Source: JBOGWA01 sp050693155
GTDB lineage: Bacteria; Actinomycetota; UBA4738; CALAEC01
Length of the DNA stretch: 9,044 nucleotides
Reading direction: 5' to 3'
NCBI GenBank assembly: GCA_050693155.1
Contig: JBOGWA010000093.1
Coordinates: 1 to 9,044 of the forward strand
Positions within the stretch are counted from its first letter, which is position 1. Each line of letters begins with the position of its first letter. The notes below the pieces were generated by a model. That model saw only the letters and a program-made list of their open reading frames with translations. It did not search any database and was not told the DNA's origin. Below are positions 1 to 7,300 of this stretch, piece after piece. A program made the translations under genes and the position numbers.

Positions 1-395
1 AGGCCGTCGGGGTGGCGCGCTTCCAGCGTCAGTGCCCGTGGAAGAGCTTCCTTCCACCCTTAGAAACCGGCAGAAACCGGCTGGCAGTCCACCCCTTCCG
101 GCCCTCCCTCGGAAAGCCACGCTCGCCTCGACAGCGATTCCGGCGTGCTTCGTGACTCACCGCATCACGCAGAAGGGATGTCGAGACTGTGCGGGCTGCG
201 GAGCGAAACATCTGCAGGCGACCCGCGGCTCTCTCCCACCCACGGCTCCAACGGTCGCCGAAGCCGTTGAGCGAAGCACCCGCGCAGGCTCACCAGGACG
301 GCAGAGGGCGACGTGGCGCGGGCCGGCCCCACCACGATAGGAGTAGCGGATGCGCGCGAGCCTCACCCGGATGGAGAGCGTGGGTAGAAGCGGTG
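1..395. other. Region without a supportable gene
   Basis: Open frames exist on both strands, but their translations are low-complexity Arg/Pro/Ala sequences with no recognisable motif and no good start. I see no tRNA, rRNA, tmRNA or RNase P signature. The visible structure is a 7-bp hairpin (38-57), the 10-mer tandem duplication (62-81) and one copy of GAGCCTCACCCGG (358-370) related to the adjoining hairpin. Confidence 0.5.
62..81. repeat. Perfect tandem duplication of the 10-mer AGAAACCGGC
   Basis: Two adjacent identical copies occupy 62-71 and 72-81. A 7-bp inverted repeat, GTGGAAG/CTTCCAC (38-44 and 51-57), lies just to the left. Confidence 0.7.
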
Positions 396-431
396 GCCGA
401 GCCTCACCCGGGAAGGAGGGTGAGGCTCGGC
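396..431. terminator. Perfect 14-bp hairpin after the zinc-ribbon gene
   Basis: GCCGAGCCTCACCC (396-409) and GGGTGAGGCTCGGC (418-431) are exact reverse complements around an 8-base loop. It lies 12 bases beyond the zinc-ribbon stop on the minus strand. There is no T-run in either direction, so it is a possible U-less terminator of the kind proposed for GC-rich actinobacteria, or a DNA-level site. GAGCCTCACCCGG also occurs as a direct copy at 358-370. Confidence 0.55.
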
Positions 432-443
432 GGCGAGGTGCGG

Positions 444-635
444 TTAGCGCCTCGGGAGGAGCGGGAGCACGGAGGCGAGGGAGGTACGGGACCCTCCGCG
501 CTCCCACCACCGTTCGTCACATTCGTGACAGGTCACGAAGTGAAGCGGCGAATCGGAGAAGGAGAACGAGATTCGCAACAGCTCTCCTGTCTCGCAGACG
601 GGGCACTGCGCCAACTTCGTTGCGGGTACGGACAT
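444..635 (-). CDS. Small zinc-ribbon protein of unknown function (63 aa)
   Basis: Two CXXC pairs, Cys11/Cys14 (QCPVC) and Cys36/Cys39 (TCHEC), are separated by 21 residues forming strand-like segments (GELLRISFSFSDSPLHFVTC). This is the layout of a rubredoxin-like zinc ribbon. DERWWERGG follows the second pair, and the chain ends with a hydrophobic LASVLPLLP. The ATG at 635 has no strong Shine-Dalgarno; the frame is open further upstream but without family-like sequence. It lies 97 bp after the DUF6788-like gene on the same strand. Its role could be nucleic-acid or protein binding, but I do not recognise a named family. Confidence 0.65.
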   Translation of the reverse strand: MSVPATKLAQCPVCETGELLRISFSFSDSPLHFVTCHECDERWWERGGSRTSLASVLPLLPRR

Positions 636-732
636 CGCACCACATATCGTCGGGAACCGGGCCCACTGGGTCCATAGCACGCTCGGCCGATCTTTCCCGT
701 GGCACGAACGAACTACTCGTGACTCGAACGGG

Positions 733-1032
733 CTATTCGGTGTCGTGGATGGCCGGCAACTCCTTGCCGATGTAGCGAGAACGAAGCCGGCCACCCTCTC
801 TCCAGTACGCGTACCAGTACGGCCCGTGGGGGCATCTGGTGCAGTTCGCCCGACCACACTTCACCGTCTCCTGCCGGAACGTGACACGTCCTCGCGAGGG
901 CTTTCCGGCGGGCTCGAACTCCTGCCCTTCCCGGGCGAGAAGGAGCCCCCGAGCAAAGATGATCAAGCGCCGAAGATCGTATTCGTCGAGCTCGCGAACC
1001 TCGCGAATGAGCTCCCGTTCGAGGGGGGCCAA
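733..1032 (-). CDS. DUF6788-like small zinc-binding protein (99 aa)
   Basis: The N-terminal half is a charged helical segment (LERELIREVRELDEYDLRRLI). The C-terminal half has the recognisable block TFRQETVKCGRANCTRCPHG followed by PYWYAYWREGGRLRSRYIGK. Cys59, Cys64 and Cys67 with nearby His69 look like a zinc knuckle. The HGPYWYAYWREGG...YIGK phrase is characteristic of small DUF6788-type proteins as I recall them, found in many bacteria, archaea and mobile elements. The function is unknown, but a nucleic-acid-binding role is plausible. The start is uncertain: no ATG or GTG exists in frame after the upstream TAG, so the TTG at 1032 is the only standard choice, and its ribosome-binding site is weak (GGAAAG, too far). 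A G6 run lies right after the start. Confidence 0.8.
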   Translation of the reverse strand: MAPLERELIREVRELDEYDLRRLIIFARGLLLAREGQEFEPAGKPSRGRVTFRQETVKCGRANCTRCPHGPYWYAYWREGGRLRSRYIGKELPAIHDTE

Positions 1033-1077
1033 TTGGGTTTCTCGTCTTTCCGACAGCCGTTGACCGTTGACCGGGCG

Positions 1078-1101
1078 TCTTAGGTAGCACCTTACCTAAG
1101 A
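1078..1101. promoter_or_regulatory. Perfect 9-bp inverted repeat TCTTAGGTA / TACCTAAGA, probable operator
   Basis: The arms 1078-1086 and 1093-1101 are perfectly complementary around a 6-base centre. The site lies 46 bases upstream of the DUF6788-like start and 50 bases beyond the DUF3499 stop. The half-site resembles those of DtxR/IdeR-type metal regulators (TTAGGT/ACCTAA), but its spacing is one base too long for the classic 19-bp box. A tandem CGTTGAC duplication (1058-1071) lies beside it. Confidence 0.6.
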
Positions 1102-1150
1102 TGCGACAAGGACAAAAGCCCCGTGACCTCCCGGAGGGAGCGCCGAAACG

Positions 1151-1411
1151 CTAGGCGGAGAGGCTCCTGGCCTCCTGGACGGGGAGGCGGACTGGCTCGG
1201 CTACCCTCTGGCCCCTGTCTCCACCGCGCTCGTCGACGAGCGTCCACCCAAGCATCGGGCTTACTCGCTCGATGTGGGTCGCACAGAGATCCACGAATCT
1301 AGGGTCCCGCTCAGGCACGAGCTCCCAGATGCAGACGACGCGATCTCCGTACTTCACGGCGGCGGTCGCCGTGGCCGGCTCCTGACACCCCATCCTGGCG
1401 CACACGCGCAT
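1151..1411 (-). CDS. DUF3499 family small cysteine-rich protein (86 aa)
   Basis: The sequence opens MRVCARMGCQEPATATAAVKYG and continues with DLCATHIERVSPMLGWTLVDE. This is the pattern of the actinobacterial DUF3499 family (mycobacterial Rv3258c type): an N-terminal CX4C pair (Cys4, Cys9), a later CX2H pair (Cys43, His46), and a conserved GW motif. The Cys/His set suggests a small zinc site, but the function is not known. The C-terminal 25 or so residues look less constrained. The ATG at 1411 is chosen over one at 1429 because it places the family's cysteine motif at the start and sits exactly where the leaderless promoter would initiate. In other actinobacteria, from memory, this gene lies near whiB2, the GT2 gene and DUF5719, as it does here across the L,D-transpeptidase. 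Confidence 0.9.
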   Translation of the reverse strand: MRVCARMGCQEPATATAAVKYGDRVVCIWELVPERDPRFVDLCATHIERVSPMLGWTLVDERGGDRGQRVAEPVRLPVQEARSLSA

Positions 1412-1417
1412 GGCGGG

Positions 1418-1446
1418 AGCATAAATCACATCTCTGTCATTCTCAA
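1418..1446 (-). promoter_or_regulatory. Promoter of DUF3499, leaderless type
   Basis: On the minus strand TTGAGA (1446-1441, one change from TTGACA) is followed by a 17-base spacer and TATGCT (1423-1418, four of six to TATAAT). The A of the ATG at 1411 is the seventh base after the -10 box, so the transcript should start on the initiation codon. There is no Shine-Dalgarno before that ATG, in agreement. A TCTTAG half-site (1454-1449, minus strand) ends just upstream of the -35. Confidence 0.75.
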
Positions 1447-1529
1447 GTCTAAGACCGACGACACTTCGTCGGAACTCGCGAGAGAGCCCGATTGCTCCGA
1501 AAAGGTGGGGAAAACCGATCTTAGAACGA

Positions 1530-1557
1530 TCTTAGGTAGCCAATCTGCTACATAAGA
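1530..1557. repeat. Inverted repeat TCTTAGGTAG / CTACATAAGA
   Basis: The 10-base arms 1530-1539 and 1548-1557 are complementary at nine positions around an 8-base centre. The left arm belongs to an 11-base sequence, TCTTAGGTAGC, found identically at 1078-1088. A further CGATCTTAG copy lies 11 bases to the left. This looks like a protein-binding cluster 70-110 bases upstream of the DUF3499 promoter. Confidence 0.6.
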
Positions 1558-1571
1558 GACGCTCGAATAAT

Positions 1572-1616
1572 GGGCCCGGCTGACGACTCCAGCGCCGCCT
1601 GGGCCCCCTTTTTTTT
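1572..1616 (+). terminator. Plus-oriented intrinsic terminator, possibly bidirectional
   Basis: GGGCCCGGC (1572-1580) pairs with GCC-T-GGGCCC (1597-1606), nine base pairs with one bulged T. The loop contains a further GCTG/CAGC pairing. CC and eight T residues (1609-1616) follow on the plus strand. On the minus strand the same hairpin is followed by ATTATT, a poorer tail, so it may also stop transcripts of the L,D-transpeptidase operon. No plus-strand gene precedes it. Confidence 0.75.
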
Positions 1617-1668
1617 ATCGCCAAAAGACGAGGAAGAAGCCCAAAATGGACCTCTTCCCTGAAAAAGT

Positions 1669-1718
1669 GTACCCCGGAGTGGCCTTCCGGGTCGCCCCTT
1701 CGTGCCTCTCCGGAGTAC
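1669..1718. repeat. 11-bp inverted repeat with a nested hairpin
   Basis: GTACCCCGGAG (1669-1679) and CTCCGGAGTAC (1708-1718) are complementary at 10 of 11 positions. Inside, CCCGGA and TCCGGG form a competing 6-bp stem. The region could fold in two alternative ways as RNA. No gene follows it closely on either strand apart from DUF3499, well downstream on the minus strand. Confidence 0.5.
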
Positions 1719-1783
1719 AAAGACGATACTAATCCATGCGGCACGGACTCGCAAGTCCGGAAGGAGATCTTGGCGAACTTTCT

Positions 1784-1802
1784 GAAACCCCTCGGGTAGG
1801 GG
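1784..1802 (-). terminator. Weak hairpin directly after the L,D-transpeptidase stop
   Basis: Minus-strand CCCCT (1802-1798) and AGGGG (1792-1788) form a 5-bp stem with a 5-base loop, followed by TTTC. It begins two bases after the stop codon. The stem is short and the T-run poor, so termination here would be partial at best. Confidence 0.3.
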
Positions 1803-1804
1803 CC

Positions 1805-2911
1805 CTAGGAGTAGATGAGAACGGGGGTTCCGACGTCGACGATCCCGAAGAGCTCCTCGCTATCCGAGATGTACATGCGGATACAGCCGTGCGAAGCAAA
1901 GGTTCCGATGGAGTCCGAATCGTAGGTACCGTGAATACGGATCCCCGACGCGTTGAGATACATCGCATGCGTCCCCAATGGGTTTCCCGGGCCGGGTGGG
2001 ATTGACGCGGGAAGGTCCTTCCCCCACCCGTCGGGCGCGGGGTTCACCCACGTAGGGTTCTCCACCATGCTCACGATCTCCCACTCGCCCTTCGGGGTAG
2101 GAAATCCCCCAAGGCCGGTGGCGACCGGATACACCTTGGCGAGATCCAGTCCCTCGTAGAGATAGAGCTGGTTCTCCGAGATCCGCACCGCGATCGTGTA
2201 GCCGAGGTCTCCGGCGGTCACGTCTGCAACCGTGCGCTTGAGGGCGAAGTCAACCGAGGTTCGCTCCGGCCGCGACAGCGCTCGCATCAGCGCTCCGAGC
2301 GCCCGGTTCAAGCGAAGTTTCACGCCGTCTCGTGCGGTGCTGATCACGAGGCGTTCGTTATCGCCATCGAGCGAGAATCCTGCGCTGCGCGCCGACACGT
2401 TGACATCAGCACTCACGGTCTCGATGAACTGCTCCGCCCGGCGCTCATCGACGAGAACATTCAGCTCGAGGGAGCGTTCCACCGGATGATCGAACAGGCG
2501 GCGGAAGGCTCGGACCGGCCATGCGTACGCCCTCGCCATGGCCAGAGCCCGATCCACGGTTCCCTCCAGATCGACCGTGGTCCCGAGCTCCGCAGGAGTC
2601 ACCTGCCACGTTTGATCGTCGGCGTGGACCAAGAGCTCGCGGTCGAGAAGGGAATCCGCCTCGTCCCGCAGGGCCGCGATCGCCTCCGCTCGCGTCATCT
2701 CGCCGACGTCGACCCCGCTGATCGTCACTCCCGGAAGGATTCTGCTTGCCGAAGCGGCCTCGAAGCCGAAAGCGCTTCCGGAGATGAGCACGACAAAGCT
2801 CGTGAGCACGACGAGCAGACGGAGCCCGCCGACCCGGCCGAACCTAGACCGTGCATGCTTCCGTCCACCGAGGGTGGGACGGGGCGAGGCGTGCTTACGA
2901 GAGCGGCTCAT
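1805..2911 (-). CDS. L,D-transpeptidase (YkuD fold) with membrane anchor and PG_binding_4-like region (368 aa)
   Basis: L,D-transpeptidases make 3-3 cross-links in peptidoglycan, or attach proteins to it, outside the cytoplasmic membrane. A basic N-terminus is followed by a hydrophobic segment at about 31-50 (RLLVVLTSFVVLISGSAFGF). A PG_binding_4/VanW-associated type region spans about 60-230, with the entry motif LPGVTISGVDVGEMTRAEA and a later FSLDGDNERLVISTARDG. The YkuD catalytic domain occupies about 240-368. Its active site is complete: IHGTY with His327, and SHGCIRM with His341 and the nucleophile Cys343. I chose the ATG at 2911 because it sets the basic residues directly before the membrane segment. 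An upstream ATG at 3085 would overlap the DUF5719-like gene. The gap to that gene is 52 bp, so operon membership is likely. The stop is TAG, close to a small hairpin. Confidence 0.95.
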   Translation of the reverse strand: MSRSRKHASPRPTLGGRKHARSRFGRVGGLRLLVVLTSFVVLISGSAFGFEAASASRILPGVTISGVDVGEMTRAEAIAALRDEADSLLDRELLVHADDQTWQVTPAELGTTVDLEGTVDRALAMARAYAWPVRAFRRLFDHPVERSLELNVLVDERRAEQFIETVSADVNVSARSAGFSLDGDNERLVISTARDGVKLRLNRALGALMRALSRPERTSVDFALKRTVADVTAGDLGYTIAVRISENQLYLYEGLDLAKVYPVATGLGGFPTPKGEWEIVSMVENPTWVNPAPDGWGKDLPASIPPGPGNPLGTHAMYLNASGIRIHGTYDSDSIGTFASHGCIRMYISDSEELFGIVDVGTPVLIYS

Positions 2912-2919
2912 CGGGACAA

Positions 2920-2925
2920 AGCATA
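2920..2925 (-). promoter_or_regulatory. Possible internal -10 box before the L,D-transpeptidase gene
   Basis: TATGCT (2925-2920, minus strand) lies 8 bases before the ATG at 2911, the geometry of a leaderless transcript. It is the same hexamer as in the DUF3499 promoter. No good -35 hexamer is seen and no close Shine-Dalgarno precedes the ATG. The gene may still be read from the operon upstream. Confidence 0.4.
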
Positions 2926-2963
2926 CATCCTGCGAAAGTTTCCTATTGGCGCCTCTTCGGACC

Positions 2964-4304
2964 CTATCCCGTTGGCAACGCGATCCCAAGACCGACCGCG
3001 AATGCCGTCTCGGTCCGTCCCACTTGCGAGACGACGACCTTGCCGGCTGAGGCTTCCACCAGAGCCGACACAGCGCGGTCCCCAACGAGATCGCTCAGAT
3101 GAAGGATCACGGTCCTTCCCGCGGGGACCACGACATCGGCCAGCTCCGGGGGGGCGACCGACCCCTTCTCACCAAGCAGCGTCACCGAAACGGTGGCGTC
3201 GCCCTCCCCGGCGTTTTGCACGACGAGCCTCGCGGCGCCGCCAGCGGGCCCGAGGGCGGGAAGGGCAAGCCACCGTTGCGAACCGACCGTCCGACCTCCG
3301 ACGCTTGCTTCGTCGACTCGCTCGACGCTGAGCCTTCGACCCGCAACGAACGGCACCTCCGATTCAGGGGCATCAACGAAGAGGCCGCCGAGGAGGTCTT
3401 TGACGTTGAACGCTCGCGCGGCAGGCCCGCGGAGTTCCACCTCTTTCAGGGCCTCCGCGAGGCGATCCTCTCCCTGGGCTCGAGCGACCAGGGGCACGAC
3501 CCCCTGGTCAGGTACCTGCAGGGAGAGCTGGCTTACTCCGGAGCCCCCGGTCGCGGGGAGAAAAGATCTGAGGCCCGATGACATCTGTCCCAAGATGGCC
3601 CTCGTCGAGCCTGCCGCCAGACCGAAACCGGCAACGGCCACCTCGCCGAGGTGAGCGACGACCGTGGCGGCGAGGGAGCGTTTTCCCAGCGCGTATTCGT
3701 TCAGGTTGAACGCGACCGCGCGCTGCGGTCCCAAGACGATTCCCGACAGGGCGCTCGGACTGATGGTCTTCCTCTCGGTCGTGAGCGCGACATCGACGAC
3801 GACCTCCTGGCGGAGGGGATTCAGGACGACGAGACGATCGTCTCGCCCCCGAACCGTCGAGCCTTCCGGGACGAACCAGGTATCCGACGTTCTCGGCGTG
3901 CAGGGCTCCGCCGCGAGACCGTTCAATCTTCGGTGCACCGCCATGCCGACGGCCCCGGCAGCGCCGAAAAACTCCGCGGCGCTTCCCGCGGCGAGCCGAT
4001 CGGCGGGTACCTCGACGGATCGGTGGCTCATCGCCGGCACGGTCGTGCGGAATCCGGTCGGACTCAACCCGCTGCGGTAGGTGACGACCCGAACCTCGAC
4101 CTCGCGCTCCGTTGGATTCGCCAGCCAGAGGTAGGCCCTCCAGTCCTCACCGCCCCCATGTGGGCAGAACCAGACCGTCGAGACATCCGAAGGAACACGC
4201 TCGGCCGCATGCGATCGCGGGCCGATCTTCTCGAGGGCGATCCCCGCCGCAATCACGGCGACGGAAAGCAGGATCGCTCCGAGAACACGCTCCCTGGGAG
4301 TCAC
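2964..4304 (-). CDS. DUF5719-like secreted or membrane-anchored protein (446 aa)
   Basis: The GTG start (MTPRERVLGAILLSVAVIAAG) gives a short basic N-terminus and one hydrophobic segment at about residues 7-24, a signal peptide or anchor. The remainder is a beta-rich, non-enzymatic-looking extracytoplasmic protein made of repeated units: TVWFCPHGGGEDWRAYLWLANP, then DTWFVPEGSTVRGRDDRLVVLNP, then later WLALPALGPAGGAARLVVQNA. Each ends with a phrase about strands, with L-x-L-x-N-P/A. Two cysteines (WFCPHGG and AEPCTPR) could form a disulfide. I recognise this as DUF5719-like from the repeated pattern and its place directly after the GT2/membrane gene, which is a common actinobacterial arrangement. 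Its biochemical function is unknown. GTG and the preceding TGA overlap (GTGA), with AGGAGG ten bases upstream, so translation is coupled to GT2. A C7 run on the coding strand (3154-3148) lies in an Ala-Pro-Pro stretch. Confidence 0.85.
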   Translation of the reverse strand: MTPRERVLGAILLSVAVIAAGIALEKIGPRSHAAERVPSDVSTVWFCPHGGGEDWRAYLWLANPTEREVEVRVVTYRSGLSPTGFRTTVPAMSHRSVEVPADRLAAGSAAEFFGAAGAVGMAVHRRLNGLAAEPCTPRTSDTWFVPEGSTVRGRDDRLVVLNPLRQEVVVDVALTTERKTISPSALSGIVLGPQRAVAFNLNEYALGKRSLAATVVAHLGEVAVAGFGLAAGSTRAILGQMSSGLRSFLPATGGSGVSQLSLQVPDQGVVPLVARAQGEDRLAEALKEVELRGPAARAFNVKDLLGGLFVDAPESEVPFVAGRRLSVERVDEASVGGRTVGSQRWLALPALGPAGGAARLVVQNAGEGDATVSVTLLGEKGSVAPPELADVVVPAGRTVILHLSDLVGDRAVSALVEASAGKVVVSQVGRTETAFAVGLGIALPTG

Positions 4305-7300
4305 GAGACCGCAACCTCCTTGTCCCTGCGGCCGAGGAGCTCGGCTATGCGAACCGAAGCACGCCCGGGCGCCCGGCTCCACCGACGTCGGCGGGGTCGA
4401 GCAACGACCAACGTGCCAAGCCAGAGGATGGCAAGCACGACAAGGGCGACCGTCCGCGCGAACTGTCCGCCGAATTCGGCGACGAGCGCCTCTGTTCCCC
4501 GGTGGGCCTCGAACCCGACTCCCCAGCCGAACGCCAGGAACGGAGCGGCGTGGCCCTCGAGTCGCCAGCCGTCCTCGAAGGGCGTAGAGAGGAAAACGAG
4601 CCCGCCGGCCGGCAGATTGACCGAGCCTTCGAATCGGCCGGCCGCCACGCGGGGCAGGGCCGTGGGGCGAGTCACCAGTTTCGCCGGCGCGAGCAAATCG
4701 TCGCCCGTTGCTCGGCCGACCGGCCCCTTGCCCCCGAAGGCGCCCCCCAGCGGAAAGACCCTCGGGTTCTCGTAGATGCGAAGACCTCCAGCCTGCTGGA
4801 TAAGGTCCAGGTCGACCTGCAAGGCGAGCCGCTCCCGCACGGCGATCGGCAGATCGCCCGACCCCGCGACGACGAACCGAACACCGAAGGGCGCGAGAAG
4901 CGACCCACCGTGACGGACGTCGCCGGCCAGGATCGCTCGGAGCGCCCGGTCGAGTTGCGCGAAGGCCGTCCCGCCAGCGGGCGCCCCGATCTCCACGGCG
5001 CTCCTTCCCTGCTTCCCCGTCACCCCGTATCGAATCGAGGCCGGACCCGCAGAGAGGACACCTTCCGGCGAACCTCCGGGAGCGGGGAATCGACCGCCGA
5101 ACGGAGCGCCGATCCAGAGAACGCGAAACGGCGTTGCCGGATCCGCCGTGGCAACGACCGGCCATGCCGGAGGAACCGCGTTCTCACCGACCGCCCACGC
5201 TCCGCGCGCCGCCTGGACGGCCTGGAGTCCGAGTCCCAATGCCAGGACGAGTGCGAGCGCCGCGGTCGAGAGCTGCCGGTATCCGAACGCGTGCCGGCCG
5301 ACGCCCTCCGCGACTACTTGCATCGCGAGCCCGACGAGCAGCGAAAGACCGAAGGCTGCCGCCGCAAGCGGCGCGGTAAGATCGCTCGCCCATCGCGGCA
5401 GATAGCCTGCACCCGCGGCCCACGCGAGAAACGGCGCCGCCGCTGCCACGAGAGCTGCACGCCACGCCCATCTTCGGTGCTCGTCTCCCGTGAGAACGAG
5501 CGCGATGACCCCGGCGATGGGCAGGAAGAACCCGATGACCCAGGCGCCGGGCGCGCTCCCCGGCGAGAGCCGGAGCAATTGCCCGAACGACACGAAGCCG
5601 GCGGCCTCGGGCGCCAGACCGCCGGTTCTGATGAGGCCGGCGGCGGTGGGGAAAACGAGCGCCGCCCCGACGGTCATCGCCCCGCCGAGGCGACCGATCC
5701 CGCGAACGGGACTTCCTCCTCGCTCGGGGATGAGCAACGCAACGGCGGCCACGAGTCCGAGTGGAATCCAAACCGAAGGAAAGAACGCACCGACGAATCC
5801 AAGGCCGAGGCCGGTCGACGCCACCCACGAAAGCGTCGGCTCGGAGGTCCGAGGCCCAAAGGCTTCCCAGACGCGGATGACCAGCCACGGCAGACCGGCA
5901 AGCAGCACGAGCACCGCAACTCGTCCTTCGGAGATCGCCCACATGGCTAGAGCCGAGAGAACGTAACAGCCCGCACCGATGATGGCCGCCCGCGGTTCTT
6001 GGATCCGACGCAGGATGGCCCGATAGCAAAGGACCGCAGCCACGAGCGGCGCTACGGCAACGATCAGCTTCGCGAGGAGCGCGGGACTCCCAAGCGCGAG
6101 AACGCTCCCGAGTCCGAGGATTGCGGCGGCCGGGCTCGCGGACCCGGGTCCACCAAGACCGTGGGAGGACCACCCCGACGCGAACTCGCGGAAGAATCCC
6201 GACGGTTCCGCCGGGAATGTGGGCAGGGCTCCCCCCTCGAGCCCCGAGGCTCCAAGCACTCCGCGGAAGGAGATGAGGGTGAGCGCGACTCCCAGAAGCA
6301 GCCCGACGCCGATCGGGTGTTGGGCGAAGACGCCCGCGACGCGTCGGCGGAGCGGCGGGATGTCGACTTCCTCGCCGGGTTCGAGCGGGCCAGCGCGATC
6401 GCCGACGATGATCGACGATGCCTGAAGGGCCCATCGTTTGAGCCGGGCGCCCGCCGAGGTCATGTGTTGAACGATCTGGCGGTCCGGCACGCGGCGAACG
6501 GCTTGCGCGCGTACTCGACGACTGAGGGTCCCGGGCAGATGGATCAGGTTCCACCACCATGCGGCGAGGACGTCGGCGACGCGTGCGCGCCGCGACGCGG
6601 CGAAAAGCACGACCCGCGCGAGTCCCTGAAACAGAAACAGCGGAAGGACCCATGCGAGCGAGACGAATCCGTAGTTCTTGAGCAGGCTCGCCAGAGCGGC
6701 CCGCTCGCTCAGGTACCGATCCTCTCCGAGATCGGAGTCCGGCCGCTCTCCGCGATCTCCCGCCTCCCGGTGACGCACGGCAGCGCGCGGCTCGACGAGC
6801 ACCCGGTACCCGGCGAGTCTCGCCCTCCAGCAATAGTCGAGAAAGCCATGGGCGGAACGAAAGCGCTCGTCGGGTGCGCCGATCCGATCGAGCACCTCCC
6901 GGGAGATGAGCATCGCCGTAAATGACACGAACAGCACTTCGCGCGGGCTGTCGTACTGCCCGTGATCGATCTCCCCCTTCTCGATCGGCGAGTACGGATA
7001 CCCGAATCGGTCGGCCGACCCCCCGAGCTCGCGAAGCACGTCCGGGGCTTCCCAGGATCGGACTTTCGGACCGACGATGCCCACTCCCTCAACGCCTCGA
7101 GCCGAGCTGACGAGTTGCGCGATGGTGTTCCGTTCCAGGACGGTGTCGTCGTGGACGACGAGGACGTAGTCGGCGCTCCGACCGGCCGAGGTCTCGAGCG
7201 CCTTCGCAACGGCCGCGGGGAACCCGACGGGCTGGGGCATCCGGATCACCGCATCCTTGCCGAGAACCCGAGTCAGAATCTTCGGCGAGTCGTCGGAGGA

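Larger units (their letters stand above)
1412..1804. other. Structured non-coding region between the L,D-transpeptidase and DUF3499
   Basis: I find no convincing gene here. From high to low coordinates it holds a weak terminator hairpin, a perfect 6-bp hairpin CGGACT/AGTCCG with a four-base loop (1744-1759), an 11-bp inverted repeat (1669-1718), a plus-oriented terminator with T8 (1572-1616), an inverted repeat built on TCTTAGGTAG (1530-1557), a direct repeat of CGATCTTAG with an 11-base period (1516-1524 and 1527-1535), a perfect 7-bp hairpin CCGACGA/TCGTCGG with loop CACT (1455-1472), and the DUF3499 promoter. Confidence 0.6.

Noticed and set aside
1..395. Structured RNA (RNase P, SRP or tmRNA) at the window start
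   Set aside because: Repeats and GC-rich hairpins are present but none of the universal core motifs of these RNAs could be found.
1078..1101. Classic DtxR/IdeR iron box
   Set aside because: The half-sites TTAGGT/ACCTAA agree, but the TTAGG...CCTAA span is 20 bp and not 19, and the centre lacks the expected symmetry. It is kept as an unassigned operator.
1669..1759. tRNA or riboswitch between the L,D-transpeptidase and DUF3499
   Set aside because: There are hairpins but no T-loop (GTTCGA-type) or acceptor stem, and no gene start close enough downstream for a riboswitch.
4305..5165. N-terminal extension of the DUF5719-like frame
   Set aside because: It overlaps GT2 fully, looks random, and the AGGAGG plus GTG at 4304 gives a proper signal-like N-terminus.
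4112..5950. 612-codon plus-strand open frame opposite GT2
   Set aside because: Translation is Arg/Pro/Glu-rich and motif-free. It is antisense to clear GT2/membrane coding, as expected from GC-biased third positions.
5184..6833. 549-codon minus-strand frame within GT2
   Set aside because: Other-frame shadow of the GT2 gene; Arg/Ser/Gly-rich with no domain.
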